A stretch of 64,000 bases of DNA, from positions 434,001 through 498,000 of the forward strand of contig JAVJTA010000011.1 in assembly GCA_040219135.1 (NCBI GenBank), read 5' to 3'. Both the position numbers and the translations under genes were made by a program. Below the pieces are notes generated by a model that searched no databases, was not told the DNA's origin, and saw nothing but the letters and a program-made list of their open reading frames with translations. Below, one piece after another: positions 27,133 through 35,898 of the stretch (positions within the stretch are counted from its first letter, which is position 1; every line of letters starts with the position of its first letter). Source of the stretch: UBA7803 sp040219135. Lineage in GTDB: Bacteria > Pseudomonadota > Gammaproteobacteria > Pseudomonadales > Azotimanducaceae.

Positions 27133-27793
27133 CGGGGGTCTCCGTGTCGGTGGTGGATTCGGCGTCGGGGTCGAGCAGTTCGGGGTGCTGGTGCTCGGCA
27201 ATTTCGCGCGCTTCGTCCGCCACCTCCTCGAGGATCAGCGGCTCGATCAGGGATTTGATCTCGCTGAGCGGAGGCAGCTGGTCCAGGCTCCTGAGATTGA
27301 AGTAGTCGAGGAAGTCGCGGGTGGTGCCGTAAAGACTCGGCCTGCCGGGGACCTCACGCTGGCCGACCACGCGGATCCAGGCGCGCTCCTGCAGGGTGCG
27401 CATGATGTTCTGGCTCACCGAAACCCCACGCACCTGCTCGATGTCGCCGCGGGTGACCGGCTGACGGTAGGCGATCAGCGCCAGGGTCTCGAGCAATGCG
27501 CGGGAATACCGCGGCGGCCTTTCTTCCCAGAGCCGGCTGACCCATTCAGAGAGCTCCTGGCGCACCTGATAGCGGTAGCCCGACGCGACCCGCACCAACT
27601 CGTAGCCGCGGCCCTCCGCCTCCGTCTCCAGAGACTTGAGAACGTCACGGATCTGCGCCCGGCCCTCCTCGGAGTCGAGCTCGCCGTGGCCAAAGAGTTT
27701 GGTCAGCGCGTCGACGGTGAGCGGCGCGTCGGCGGCCATGAGCGCCGCTTCGACGATCTGCTTGAGCTTGTCGTTGTCGATGAGCGTAGCCAA
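26816..27793 (-). CDS. scpB: Segregation and condensation protein B
   Basis: A 325-residue protein. ScpB dimerises through winged-helix domains and binds ScpA on the SMC kleisin ring to condense chromosomes. The conserved core is residues about 1-185 (IVEAALMAADAPLTVDALT, RPPRYSRALLETLALIAYRQP, VPGRPSLYGTTRDFLDYF). After that comes a long Glu/Arg/Gly-rich tail with GETGAR and GETEKRR repeats, predicted disordered. ScpB cores are usually about 170-220 residues, so the tail is an add-on. It starts 3 nt after scpA and its tail overlaps the start of rluB by 317 nt. Confidence 0.93.
   Translation of the reverse strand: MATLIDNDKLKQIVEAALMAADAPLTVDALTKLFGHGELDSEEGRAQIRDVLKSLETEAEGRGYELVRVASGYRYQVRQELSEWVSRLWEERPPRYSRALLETLALIAYRQPVTRGDIEQVRGVSVSQNIMRTLQERAWIRVVGQREVPGRPSLYGTTRDFLDYFNLRSLDQLPPLSEIKSLIEPLILEEVADEAREIAEHQHPELLDPDAESTTDTETPDARTHPEAGARGEESARGETGARGKTEKRRGETGARGETEKRRGETESRGETESRGEERPDRQEIHVGEAGRGEESQHGEADSDAEDASRDAPTADIVRLPTQRR
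26963..27112. repeat. Eight-unit tandem repeat, 18 or 21 bp units, coding in two frames
   Basis: Eight contiguous units each begin TTCGCCGCG (one begins TTTGCCGCG). Units of 18 bp end in ACTTTCTGT, GGCGCCTGT, GGCGCTCTC or GGCGCCTGC; two units of 21 bp end in CCTCTTTTCTGT. Starts are 26963, 26981, 26999, 27020, 27038, 27059, 27077 and 27095. On the minus strand the same DNA encodes GETGAR/GETESR/GETEKRR-type repeats in the scpB frame and KQAPAA/KQKRGAA-type repeats in the rluB frame. Confidence 0.95.
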
Positions 27794-27796
27794 CGC

Positions 27797-28645
27797 TTAC
27801 TCCCCGGCCGCGGTGACAGCAGGATTGCTGCGCACGTAAATGGGCGCGAACGCTTCGTTCTGCACCAGTTCGAGCAGCGACTCACGCAGCAGCTCGAGCA
27901 GCGCGAGAAACGTCACCACCACGCCCATGCGGCCTTCCCGGACGTCGAACAACGCGCCGAAAGGCAGGAAATCCCGCGCGCTGTTGACCCGCTCGAGGAC
28001 GTCGCTCATGCGCTCACGCACCGACAGCGGCTCCAGAGTCACGGAATGATGCTGAAACATCTCGGCACGACGCAGCACGTGGGCCAGCGACAGCAGCAGT
28101 TCCTTGAGGTCGACCTCGGGATCGGCGTGCTGGCGGATCAGCTCGGGACGCTGCGGATGGACGAGGTGCAGATCGCGTTCCAGCCGCGGCAGCTCGTCCA
28201 TGGCTTCGGCCGCGGATTTGATCTGCTCGTACTCCTGCAGGCGGCGGATCAGCTCGGCGCGCGGGTCGTCTTCGTCCTCCTCGTTGCCGGCCGGCCGCGG
28301 CAGCAGCATGCGCGACTTGATCTCCGCCAGCATGGCGGCCATCAGCAGATACTCACCGGCGAGTTCCAGGCGCATGGCCTTCATCAACTCCACGTAAACC
28401 ATGTACTGCTCGGTGATGGCCGCGACTTTGATGTCGAGGATGTCCAGGTTCTCCCGCCGAATGAGATAGAGCAGCAGATCCAGCGGCCCCTCGAAGGTTT
28501 CCAGGAACACCTCGAGCGCTTCCGGCGGGATGTAAAGATCGGTGGGCAGTTCGCGGACCGCCTCGCCGCGCACCAGAGCAATGGTCTCCTGATCGGTGTC
28601 CCCGTCTCGAACCTCGTAGAGCCTGGGTCGCTGTACCGGATTCAT
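27797..28645 (-). CDS. scpA: Segregation and condensation protein A
   Basis: A 282-residue kleisin that bridges the SMC heads. The N-terminal LETFEGPLDLLLYLIRRENLDILDI is the SMC-neck binding region, LLMAAMLAEIKSRMLLPR is conserved, and the C-terminal winged helix contains VVVTFLALLELL. The middle is acidic (NEEDEDD). It lies between trpS and scpB, the usual gene pairing, with a 48-nt gap after trpS. Confidence 0.95.
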   Translation of the reverse strand: MNPVQRPRLYEVRDGDTDQETIALVRGEAVRELPTDLYIPPEALEVFLETFEGPLDLLLYLIRRENLDILDIKVAAITEQYMVYVELMKAMRLELAGEYLLMAAMLAEIKSRMLLPRPAGNEEDEDDPRAELIRRLQEYEQIKSAAEAMDELPRLERDLHLVHPQRPELIRQHADPEVDLKELLLSLAHVLRRAEMFQHHSVTLEPLSVRERMSDVLERVNSARDFLPFGALFDVREGRMGVVVTFLALLELLRESLLELVQNEAFAPIYVRSNPAVTAAGE

Positions 28646-28693
28646 TCGCTGCTGTGCCCTCTCCTGGTTTCGATGGGTGGCCCGTAGCCCGAT

Positions 28694-29908
28694 TTACTTG
28701 TGCGAGATGCCGATGGCCGAGCGCACGTCGTCCAGCGTCTCCCGGGCCACGTCGCGCGCCTTTTCCGCCCCTTCGAGCAGAATCGACTGTACCAGATCGG
28801 GATCCTGCTCGAACTGCATCGCGCGCTCGCGCATGGTGGCCTGCTCAGCGTTGATCGCCTCGATCAGCGGCTTCTTGCAGTCGAGGCAGCCGATGCCCGC
28901 ACTGCGACAACCTTCCGCCGCCCAGCTCAGGGTCCGCTCGTCGGAATAGATCCGGTGCAGATCGTAGACCGGACACACCTCCGGATTGCCGGGGTCGCTG
29001 CGCCGGACCCGGGCCGGATCGGTCTTCATGGTCCGCACCTTCTCGGTCACGGAGTCCGCCGATTCGCGCAGATTGATGGTGTTCTGATACGACTTCGACA
29101 TCTTCTCGCCGTCGAGGCCGGGCACCTTCGGCTGTGCCGTCAGCAGCGCCTGGGGTTCCGGCAGGATGATGCGCCCGCCGCCCTCGAGGTAGCCGAACAG
29201 GCGCTCGCGGTCACCGATGGACAGGTTCTGCTGTTCGCCGATTAGCGCCCGGGCCCGCTCCAGGGCCTCGCCGTCGCCCTGTTCCTGATAGCGCCGGCGC
29301 AGGTCCTTGTAGAGCCGCGCAGCCTTCTTGCCCATCTTCGCAACCGCCGCTTCCGCCTGCTCCTCGAAGCCAGGCTCGCGGCCGTAAATGTGGTTGAAGC
29401 GGCGCGCGATCTCCCGGGTCAGCTCCACGTGGGCCACCTGATCCGCGCCCACGGGCACCTTGCCGGCCCGGTAGATGAGGATGTCGGCCGCCTGCAGCAG
29501 CGGGTATCCGAGAAAACCGTAGGTCGCGAGATCGCGGTCGTTGAGCTTGGCCTGCTGGTCCTTGTAGCTGGGCACCCGCTCCAGCCAGCTCACCGGTGTG
29601 ATCATCGACAGCAGCAGGTGCAGCTCGGCGTGTTCCGGCACCCTGGACTGCACGAACAGGGTCGCCGCCCCGGGATTCACGCCTGCGGCCAGCCAGTCGA
29701 CCACGGTGTCGAAGATGCTCTGCTCGATGCCCTGGGCGTGCTCGTAGTCCGTGGTCAGCGCATGCCAGTCGGCCACGAAAAAGTAGCACTCGAACTCGTG
29801 CTGAAGCTGCACCCAGTTGCGCAGTACCCCGTGATAGTGACCCAGATGGAGCCGGCCGGTGGGACGCATACCGGAAAGAACCCGGTTGCTCGAATCGTTA
29901 CTGCTCAA
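28694..29908 (-). CDS. trpS: Tryptophanyl-tRNA synthetase, long form
   Basis: A class Ic aminoacyl-tRNA synthetase of 404 residues from the chosen start. SGMRPTGRLHLGHYHG carries the HIGH-like motif and LDGEKMSKSYQNT the KMSKS loop. It is longer than E. coli TrpS (334) because of an insert around residues 195-255, as in some Pseudomonas and Xanthomonas enzymes. No ATG exists upstream of the core: TTG at 29908 with AGGG upstream gives the shortest plausible N-terminus, while TTG at 29932 would add 8 residues. Read toward scpA. Confidence 0.92.
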   Translation of the reverse strand: MSSNDSSNRVLSGMRPTGRLHLGHYHGVLRNWVQLQHEFECYFFVADWHALTTDYEHAQGIEQSIFDTVVDWLAAGVNPGAATLFVQSRVPEHAELHLLLSMITPVSWLERVPSYKDQQAKLNDRDLATYGFLGYPLLQAADILIYRAGKVPVGADQVAHVELTREIARRFNHIYGREPGFEEQAEAAVAKMGKKAARLYKDLRRRYQEQGDGEALERARALIGEQQNLSIGDRERLFGYLEGGGRIILPEPQALLTAQPKVPGLDGEKMSKSYQNTINLRESADSVTEKVRTMKTDPARVRRSDPGNPEVCPVYDLHRIYSDERTLSWAAEGCRSAGIGCLDCKKPLIEAINAEQATMRERAMQFEQDPDLVQSILLEGAEKARDVARETLDDVRSAIGISHK

Positions 29909-30031
29909 AGCAGCACCCTGGACAACACACAAGCGCGCATTATAGGGTTCGCGGCGCCGCTTGTGGGAACGATCTGGCGGCCGCTGGCGCCGGCGCGGCG
30001 TCTCTGCCCGGTATCCCGTTCCGATTCCCGG

Positions 30032-30643
30032 TTACGGATAGCGACCGAGGCCCTGGCGCACGACCTCCGGCTGATTGCCGGTCAGATCGAGCACCGTGGT
30101 GGACTCGAGCCCGCAGCCGCCGCCGTCGATCACCAGATCGACCGAGCCCTGCACGCGCTCGCGGATCTCTTCGGCATCGGCCAGGGGCAGCGGATCCCCG
30201 GGCAGCTTCATGGTCGTGGTCATCATCGGCACGTCCAGAGCCTCCAGCAGCGCGAGCGCGATCGGGTGGTCCGGAATGCGGATACCGATGGTCTTCTTCT
30301 TCGCGTGGACCAGACGCCGCGGTACCTCCCGGGTCGCCGGCAGCAGGAACGTGAACGGACCCGGGGTAAGCTGCTTGAGCAGCCGGAAGCTGGCATCGCT
30401 GACCCGCGCGTAGGTGGCGATCTCCGAGAGATCGCGGCACGCCAGGGTGAAGTGGTGGCCCTTGTCGAGCCGACGGATCTGACGGATCCGCTCCAGCGCG
30501 TTCTTGTCGCCGATCTGGCAGCCGAGCGCGTAGGTGGTGTCGGTGGGATAGACCACCAGACCGCCGGACCGCACGATCTCCGCCGCCCGGGACACCAGGC
30601 GCGCCTGGGGATTCTGCGGATGAATGGCAAAGTACTGACTCAA
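30032..30643 (-). CDS. YciO/YrdC-like Sua5-family protein
   Basis: A 203-residue protein of the YrdC/Sua5 fold, whose members make threonylcarbamoyl-AMP or bind nucleotides. Visible are the phosphate-binding GGLVVYPTDTTYALGCQ, the basic RQIRRLDKGHHFT patch, LTPGPFTFLLPAT and the closing EVVRQGLGRYP. The pattern resembles YciO rather than TsaC, so an essential t6A role is not assumed. YciO near scpA/scpB/rluB is a common gammaproteobacterial grouping. It diverges from yciB across 85 bp holding TATTAT, a possible -10. Confidence 0.85.
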   Translation of the reverse strand: MSQYFAIHPQNPQARLVSRAAEIVRSGGLVVYPTDTTYALGCQIGDKNALERIRQIRRLDKGHHFTLACRDLSEIATYARVSDASFRLLKQLTPGPFTFLLPATREVPRRLVHAKKKTIGIRIPDHPIALALLEALDVPMMTTTMKLPGDPLPLADAEEIRERVQGSVDLVIDGGGCGLESTTVLDLTGNQPEVVRQGLGRYP

Positions 30644-30728
30644 ATCGCGTCTCCGCCGTGATGCGCCGGGCTACGATGCGCTATTATCACACGCCCATGC
30701 GCCGCAACCCCAAATCCCCCGCATCACC

Positions 30729-31292
30729 ATGACGCAGTTCCTCGACTTCGTGCCGATCGCGCTGTTCGTGGCGGTGTTCTTCGTCAGCGACATCTACTGG
30801 GCCACCGGCGCGCTCATGGTCGCGGTCACGGTTCAGGTTCTGGCCTACCGCCTGCTCGGCAGGCGCGTCAGCCGCGAGCTCAACCTGACCTTCTGGGCAA
30901 GCCTGATCTTCGGTGGGTTGACCCTGGTCTTCCGCAACGAGACCTTCATTCAGTGGAAGCCGACCATCGTCAACTGGCTGCTCGCGGCGTCGCTGGTGGG
31001 CAGTCACTACGTGGCGGGCACCAACCTGATGAAACAGCTGCTCGGCAAGCAGCTGTCCCTGGTGGACGAGGTATGGGCCCGGATCAACTTCGGCTGGGCG
31101 CTCGGCTTCTTCATCGCCGGCGCGCTCAATCTGGTGGTGGCCTACAACTTCTCCATGGAATTCTGGGTCGGCTACAAGCTCATCGGCGGCTTTGCCCTGA
31201 CCTTCCTTTACATCGCCATCACCATGATCTATCTGTCCCGCAAGGGCATGCTCGATGCGGCGCACGGCGGACAACCGGGAACTGGAGATTGA
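30729..31292 (+). CDS. yciB: Inner-membrane septation/envelope protein YciB
   Basis: A 187-residue protein with about five membrane helices (LDFVPIALFVAVFFVSDIY, ATGALMVAVTVQVLAYRLL, WLLAASLVGSHYVAG, WALGFFIAGALNLVVAY, GGFALTFLYIAITMIYL). NETFIQWKPTIVNWL and the conserved FWVGYKLIG are YciB/IspZ signatures. The family affects envelope integrity and septation; mechanism unresolved. Its TGA overlaps the TTG start of the SH3-domain gene (TTGA). Confidence 0.92.
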   Translation: MTQFLDFVPIALFVAVFFVSDIYWATGALMVAVTVQVLAYRLLGRRVSRELNLTFWASLIFGGLTLVFRNETFIQWKPTIVNWLLAASLVGSHYVAGTNLMKQLLGKQLSLVDEVWARINFGWALGFFIAGALNLVVAYNFSMEFWVGYKLIGGFALTFLYIAITMIYLSRKGMLDAAHGGQPGTGD

Positions 31293-31996
31293 ACAAGGCG
31301 ACCATCACCCACTGGCGCACGACGCTGGCTGCGCTGCTGGCCGTCGCGGCCACCGCCGGCGGCATTGTTCCGACGCCCGGTTTCGCCGCGGAGGCGGGGC
31401 GGACCCTGTACGTCTCCGACGAGCTGGTCATCACCTTCCGCACACAGCCATCCACCCGCGGCGAGATCATCCGCAACCTTGCCGCCGGCACCTCGGTGGA
31501 GGTCGTGCAGATGCGCGGCGAAGAAGACTGGGCGCTGGTGCGCCTCGGCAGCGGCCTGGAAGGCTGGGTCCGAAAGCAGTATCTGCAGAACGAACCCGTG
31601 GCCCGGGACCGGCTTCAGGCCGCCAACCGGGAGGTGGCCCAGCTCACCCGCACCGTGGCCGACCTGCGCGAACGCCTGGGCGCCGTCCAGTCGGCGCGCA
31701 CCGAAGCGGAACAGAGCTCGTCGAACCTCGACGCCCGGGTGTCCGAGCTGACCCAGGAACTGGCCGAGATCAAGCAGGTCTCCGCCAGCGCGCTGGAGAC
31801 GGCCGCCGAGAACCGGCGCCTCACCGACCTGAACGCACGCCTGCGCGACGAACTCGACACGCTGGTGGAAGAGCGCGACCGCCTTGCCGCCGACAGCCAG
31901 CAGCGTGGTCTGCTGGTCGGTGGCGGTCTGGTACTCGCCGGGCTGTTCCTCGGCATGATTCTCAAAGCCCGGCCCCGGCGCAGCGCCTGGTCGTGA
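31289..31996 (+). CDS. Exported SH3-domain protein with coiled coil and C-terminal membrane anchor (TIGR04211/YgiM-like)
   Basis: A 235-residue protein from TTG, with GGAG upstream and a 4-bp overlap with yciB. A signal peptide (about 1-34, ending PGFAAEA) precedes a bacterial SH3 domain (about 38-100; TRGEIIRNLAAGTSVEV, SGLEGWVRKQYLQ). A long heptad-rich coiled coil (about 105-205) is followed by one membrane helix (LLVGGGLVLAGLFLGMIL) and a short basic tail. This is the YgiM/TIGR04211 layout. It may probe peptidoglycan; function unknown. It is coupled to pdxJ by a GTGA overlap. Confidence 0.85.
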   Translation: MNKATITHWRTTLAALLAVAATAGGIVPTPGFAAEAGRTLYVSDELVITFRTQPSTRGEIIRNLAAGTSVEVVQMRGEEDWALVRLGSGLEGWVRKQYLQNEPVARDRLQAANREVAQLTRTVADLRERLGAVQSARTEAEQSSSNLDARVSELTQELAEIKQVSASALETAAENRRLTDLNARLRDELDTLVEERDRLAADSQQRGLLVGGGLVLAGLFLGMILKARPRRSAWS

Positions 31997-32766
31997 CGGT
32001 TCTCAGCGTCAACCTCAACAAGGTAGCGCTGCTGCGCAACTCGCGCACCGGCACCACCCCGAGCGTCGTCGGCGCCGGCCGCACCGTGATCGCCTCCGGC
32101 GCAGCCGGCGTCACCGTGCACCCGCGCCCCGATCAGCGCCACATCCGCCCCCATGACGTCACCGATCTCGCGGCACTGCTCGCAGAGTTTCCGGACGTCG
32201 AATTCAACATCGAGGGCAATCCCTTTGCGGGACCGCGCGGCAATGGTTTTCCCGGGTTCGATGCCCTCATCGATCAGGCACGCCCGCAGCAGGCGACCCT
32301 GGTCCCGGACACGGACAACCAGCTCACCTCGGACCACGGCTGGGATCTCAGCGCCGATACGACCCGACTGCGCGACGTCATCGCCCGCTACCAGAGCCTG
32401 GGCGCGCGGGTGAGTCTGTTCATGGACCCGGATCCGGCGCAGATCGAGCTGGCTCGGGACTGCGGTACCGACCACATCGAACTCTACACCGGGCCCTTCG
32501 CTGCGATCGTGCGGGCTCACGGAATCGATCACCCGGACAGCCTCGCCAGTTTCGAAATCTACCGGCGCGCCGCGCGCCACGCCGTGACGCTCGGGCTCGG
32601 AGTGAACGCGGGCCACGACCTCGATCTCGTGAATCTGCCGCTGTTCCGCCGCATCGACGAGGTGGCGGAGGTGTCCATCGGCCACGCCCTCATCAGCGAC
32701 GCTCTGGAAATGGGTCTAGCCGCTGCCGTCAGGGCCTACCTCGACGCCCTCACCGACCAGGAGTAA
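31993..32766 (+). CDS. pdxJ: Pyridoxine 5'-phosphate synthase
   Basis: A 257-residue TIM barrel that condenses 1-deoxy-xylulose 5-phosphate with 3-amino-1-hydroxyacetone phosphate in the DXP-dependent vitamin B6 route. LSVNLNKVALLRNSR, GVTVHPRPDQRHIR, FNIEGNP, LVPDTDNQLTSDHGWD and LGVNAGHDLDLVNL match PdxJ ligands. The start is GTG, overlapping the preceding stop by 4 bp. The usual neighbours (era, recO, acpS) are absent. serC, acting in the same pathway, is in the window but not linked. Confidence 0.95.
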   Translation: MTVLSVNLNKVALLRNSRTGTTPSVVGAGRTVIASGAAGVTVHPRPDQRHIRPHDVTDLAALLAEFPDVEFNIEGNPFAGPRGNGFPGFDALIDQARPQQATLVPDTDNQLTSDHGWDLSADTTRLRDVIARYQSLGARVSLFMDPDPAQIELARDCGTDHIELYTGPFAAIVRAHGIDHPDSLASFEIYRRAARHAVTLGLGVNAGHDLDLVNLPLFRRIDEVAEVSIGHALISDALEMGLAAAVRAYLDALTDQE

Positions 32767-32768
32767 CC

Positions 32769-33386
32769 ATGACTGTGCCGCACCTGTCAGCAGCCGCACT
32801 GCGTGCGTTCGCCACTGCCCTGCTCGCCGTCGGCCTGGCCGGCGCCAGTGTTTGCGCCGCCGCGGCCGCCGCCGACCCGTCGGTCACGGCGGCGGATCAC
32901 CCGCGAGTGCGCCTCGTTACCAGCCTGGGCAATATCGACGTGGAGCTGTTCGCCGACCGGGCACCGCAGACCGTGGCGAACTTCCTGCGCCTGGTGGACG
33001 ACGGGTTCTACGACGGTCTGGTGTTCCATCGGGTCGTCGCCGGCTTCGTGATTCAGGCGGGCGGCTACGATGCCGCCATGAACTACCGCGAGCCGCCGGG
33101 TACGGTGGTGAACGAATCCGCCAACGGCATGCGCAACGTGACGGGCACCCTGGCGATGGCACGGCTGTCGGATCCCGACTCCGCTGACGCGCAGTTCTTC
33201 ATCAACGTGGACGACAACGCGCACCTCGACCCGACCGGCGGTACGCCCGGCTACACTGTGTTCGGCCGCGTCAGCGACGGCATGGACGTGGTGACCGAGA
33301 TCGAACTCTCCGACACCGGGCGCCAGGCCGGCATGGCGGGGGTTCCGGACACGCCCATCGTCATCGTCAGCACCGAAAGACTATAG
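32769..33386 (+). CDS. Periplasmic cyclophilin-type peptidyl-prolyl isomerase
   Basis: A 205-residue PpiA-like protein beginning 2 nt after pdxJ. A signal peptide (about 1-35, very Ala-rich) is followed by a complete cyclophilin fold: FFHR-type catalytic segment DGLVFHRVVAGFVIQAG with the catalytic Arg, ADAQFFINVDDN and GYTVFGRVSDGMDVV. It should catalyse proline isomerisation in exported proteins. Some Ala-rich extension remains between the signal peptide and the domain. Confidence 0.9.
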   Translation: MTVPHLSAAALRAFATALLAVGLAGASVCAAAAAADPSVTAADHPRVRLVTSLGNIDVELFADRAPQTVANFLRLVDDGFYDGLVFHRVVAGFVIQAGGYDAAMNYREPPGTVVNESANGMRNVTGTLAMARLSDPDSADAQFFINVDDNAHLDPTGGTPGYTVFGRVSDGMDVVTEIELSDTGRQAGMAGVPDTPIVIVSTERL

Positions 33387-33409
33387 TGTCCTAGTTTCCC
33401 GCATCGCCC

Positions 33410-33436
33410 CGGCGCGGAATCAGCGCCGCTTTGCGG
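33410..33436 (+). terminator. Hairpin after the cyclophilin gene
   Basis: CGGCGC (33410-33415) and GCGCCG (33423-33428) form a 6-bp stem with a 7-nt loop, followed by CTTTGC. The T tract is poor, so it may be a weak or Rho-assisted terminator. The gap then holds TATCAT near 33468, a possible -10 for the cold-shock gene. Confidence 0.35.
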
Positions 33437-33494
33437 ACGGTTTTCCCCGCTCACCCCGGTTGGGTATCATGCCCGCCTTTTTACGGATGTCACC

Positions 33495-34067
33495 ATGCGA
33501 ACCCTGTTCATCGCCACGGCCAGCGCGCTGTTCTTTGCGTATGCGATCACGGAGCTGACCACGCGCCTGTGGCCCGAAAACTACCTTGCCCTGCTCATCG
33601 TGGCTTTCGTCGCGCTGCTCGTGTCCGGGCTGCTGAACCTGCGCCTCGCCGCCCCGGGCGCGGCGCCTGCGCCCGTCGAACGTGCCCCGCAGTCACGTCA
33701 GCAGGCGCGCCAGCCGCGGCGTCAGAACCAGCGCCAGCGGGAGCGCGACGCGCCCGCAGACGACGCGCGTTCACGCAACGACGCCGCAGCGCCGAAGCGT
33801 GACGCGCCGCCGCGGCGCGAGACGCCGCCGGACGGCCCGCGGGAAACCGGCACGGTGAAGTGGTTCAATCGCACCAAGGGTTTCGGCTTCGTCATTCGTG
33901 AGTCGGGCGAGGAGATCTTCGTTCACCAGCGCTCCATCCGCAGCATTGGCGAAGGCGACGAGCGCCGCCGTCCCGGACTCAGGGACGGCCAGACCGTGAC
34001 CTTCGTCGTCGCCGAGCGCGAGAAGGGTCTGCAGGCGGAGGACGTGGTACCCGCCGAGGACGCCTGA
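33495..34067 (+). CDS. Membrane-anchored cold-shock domain protein
   Basis: A 190-residue protein. Two N-terminal membrane helices (about residues 4-20 and 30-52) precede a Gln/Arg/Pro/Asp-rich disordered linker (about 55-115). A cold-shock domain follows, with the nucleic-acid motifs KGFGFV (RNP1) and EIFVHQ (RNP2). Stand-alone cold-shock proteins are about 70 residues and soluble, so this one would hold an RNA- or ssDNA-binding domain on the cytoplasmic face of the membrane. Related proteins occur in other gammaproteobacteria. It lies 44 bp before argS; no functional link is evident. Confidence 0.85.
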   Translation: MRTLFIATASALFFAYAITELTTRLWPENYLALLIVAFVALLVSGLLNLRLAAPGAAPAPVERAPQSRQQARQPRRQNQRQRERDAPADDARSRNDAAAPKRDAPPRRETPPDGPRETGTVKWFNRTKGFGFVIRESGEEIFVHQRSIRSIGEGDERRRPGLRDGQTVTFVVAEREKGLQAEDVVPAEDA

Positions 34068-34111
34068 GCCGAACCCACGCCGCCACACCAACGCCGTCGG
34101 AATCCGCCGTC

Positions 34112-35815
34112 ATGAACCTCAAGCAGCTGCTCAACGACCGGATCGCGGTGGCGCTCGAATCCAGCCTCGGCGAGCCGGCGCCCGCCGTCGTGCAGCCGGC
34201 GGCACGCCCGGAGTTCGGCGACTACCAGGCCAACGGGGTGATGGGCGCCGCCAAACGCGCCGGGCGCAAGCCGCGCGACCTGGCCGAGGCGGTGCTCGGC
34301 GCGGCGGATCTCAGCGGCATCACGGCCTCGGCGGAAATTGCCGGACCGGGCTTCATCAACCTCACCCTGGACGACGACTTCCTCGCCCGTGCCCTGGCCG
34401 AGGCAGCGCTGGTCGACGCGGTCGCGACGCCCGCCACCATCGTGGTCGACTACTCGTGTCCGAACCTCGCCAAGGAGATGCACGTCGGCCATCTGCGCAG
34501 CACCATCATCGGCGACGCCATGGCCCGGGTGCTCGACGCCCTGGGCCACACCGTGGTGCGGCAGAATCACGTCGGCGACTGGGGCACCCAGTTCGGCATG
34601 CTGCTGACGTTTCTCGACGAGACCGGCGCGGACTCAGAGCTGCTCGGCGACCTGGAGAACTTCTACCGCCAGGCCAAGGTGCGCTTCGACAGCGACGTCG
34701 ACTTCGCCGACCGCAGCCGTCAGGCGGTGGTCGGTCTGCAGCGCGGCGATCCGGAGATCCGCCGGCGCTGGCAACGCTTCATCGACATCTCGCTGTCCCA
34801 CTGCAACGAGATCTACCGGCGCCTCGGCACCACCCTTGGCCCGCAGCACGTCATGGCCGAGAGCGCCTACAACGACGACCTCGATGACGTGATCGCAGAC
34901 CTCGACACGCGCGGACTGCTGGAGGAATCCCAGGGCGCGCGCTGCGTGTTCCTCGACGAGTTCAAGGGCAAGGACGGTGAGGTGCTGCCGCTGATCGTGC
35001 AGAAGACCGACGGCGGTTACCTGTATGCGACGACGGATCTGGCGGCGATTCGCCACCGTGCAGGGAAACTGCACGCCGACCGGGTGCTGTACTTCACCGA
35101 CGCCCGCCAGGCGCTGCATTTCCGTCAGGTGTTCGCCGTCGCCGAGCGCGCCGGCTTCACCCGCCCGGGGATGAGCCTCGAACACCATCCGTTCGGCGCG
35201 ATGCTCGGCACCGACGGCAAACCGTTCAAGACCCGGGCGGGCGAAGTGGTGAAGCTGGTGCAGCTGCTCGACGAGGCGGAGACCCGGGCGCTCGCCGAGG
35301 TCGCGGCCCGGAACCGGGATCTGCCGGAAGCCGAACAGCGCGAGATCGCCCGGGTGGTCGGCATCGGTGCGGTGAAGTACGCGGATCTGTCGAAGAACCG
35401 GACCAGCGACTACGTGTTCGACTGGGATCAGATGCTGTCGTTCGACGGCAACACCGCCCCCTATCTGCTCTATGCCTACACCCGCATCCGCAGCGTGTTC
35501 CGACGCGGCGCCATCGAGCCCGACGGTCTCGACGGCAGCATCCGGCTGGAGGCAGCGGAGGAGCATGCGCTGGCCGTAACCCTGCTGCGCCTGCAGGAGA
35601 CTCTGGAGCTGGTCGCGGCCGAGGGCTTCCCGCACCTGCTGTGCGGCTACCTCTACGAGCTCGCCACCCAGTTCATGCGCTTCTACGAGGCCTGCCCGAT
35701 CCTCAACGCCGCGGACGCCACGCGCGACAGCCGGCTGCTGCTGTGCAGACGCACGGCAGAGACCCTGCGCACCGGACTGGGGCTGCTGGGCATCGAGACC
35801 GTGGAACAGATGTAG
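34112..35815 (+). CDS. argS: Arginyl-tRNA synthetase
   Basis: A 567-residue class I synthetase. The N-terminal Add-1 domain (about 1-100) ends before VDYSCPNLAKEMHVGHLRSTIIGD, which holds the HIGH-like HVGH. The KMSKS site is degenerate (GKPFKTRAG), as usual in ArgRS. The C-terminal helical anticodon-binding domain contains the conserved YLYELATQFMRFYE. Length and motifs are normal. It converges on a desaturase with a hairpin between. Confidence 0.97.
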   Translation: MNLKQLLNDRIAVALESSLGEPAPAVVQPAARPEFGDYQANGVMGAAKRAGRKPRDLAEAVLGAADLSGITASAEIAGPGFINLTLDDDFLARALAEAALVDAVATPATIVVDYSCPNLAKEMHVGHLRSTIIGDAMARVLDALGHTVVRQNHVGDWGTQFGMLLTFLDETGADSELLGDLENFYRQAKVRFDSDVDFADRSRQAVVGLQRGDPEIRRRWQRFIDISLSHCNEIYRRLGTTLGPQHVMAESAYNDDLDDVIADLDTRGLLEESQGARCVFLDEFKGKDGEVLPLIVQKTDGGYLYATTDLAAIRHRAGKLHADRVLYFTDARQALHFRQVFAVAERAGFTRPGMSLEHHPFGAMLGTDGKPFKTRAGEVVKLVQLLDEAETRALAEVAARNRDLPEAEQREIARVVGIGAVKYADLSKNRTSDYVFDWDQMLSFDGNTAPYLLYAYTRIRSVFRRGAIEPDGLDGSIRLEAAEEHALAVTLLRLQETLELVAAEGFPHLLCGYLYELATQFMRFYEACPILNAADATRDSRLLLCRRTAETLRTGLGLLGIETVEQM

Positions 35816-35831
35816 CGGCCGTAACCGATCG

Positions 35832-35871
35832 CGCCGAGCCCGATCACGCTCAGGGCGATCGGGCTACGGCG
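35832..35871. terminator. Bidirectional hairpin between convergent argS and desaturase
   Basis: CGCCG then AGCCCGATC (35832-35845) pair with GATCGGGCT and CGGCG (35857-35871), making a 14-bp stem with one bulged A and an 11-nt loop. It sits in the 83-nt gap between two converging genes. There is no T run on either strand. Confidence 0.6.
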
Positions 35872-35898
35872 GGCTCGAGAACGGGAGACCGGATCGGG

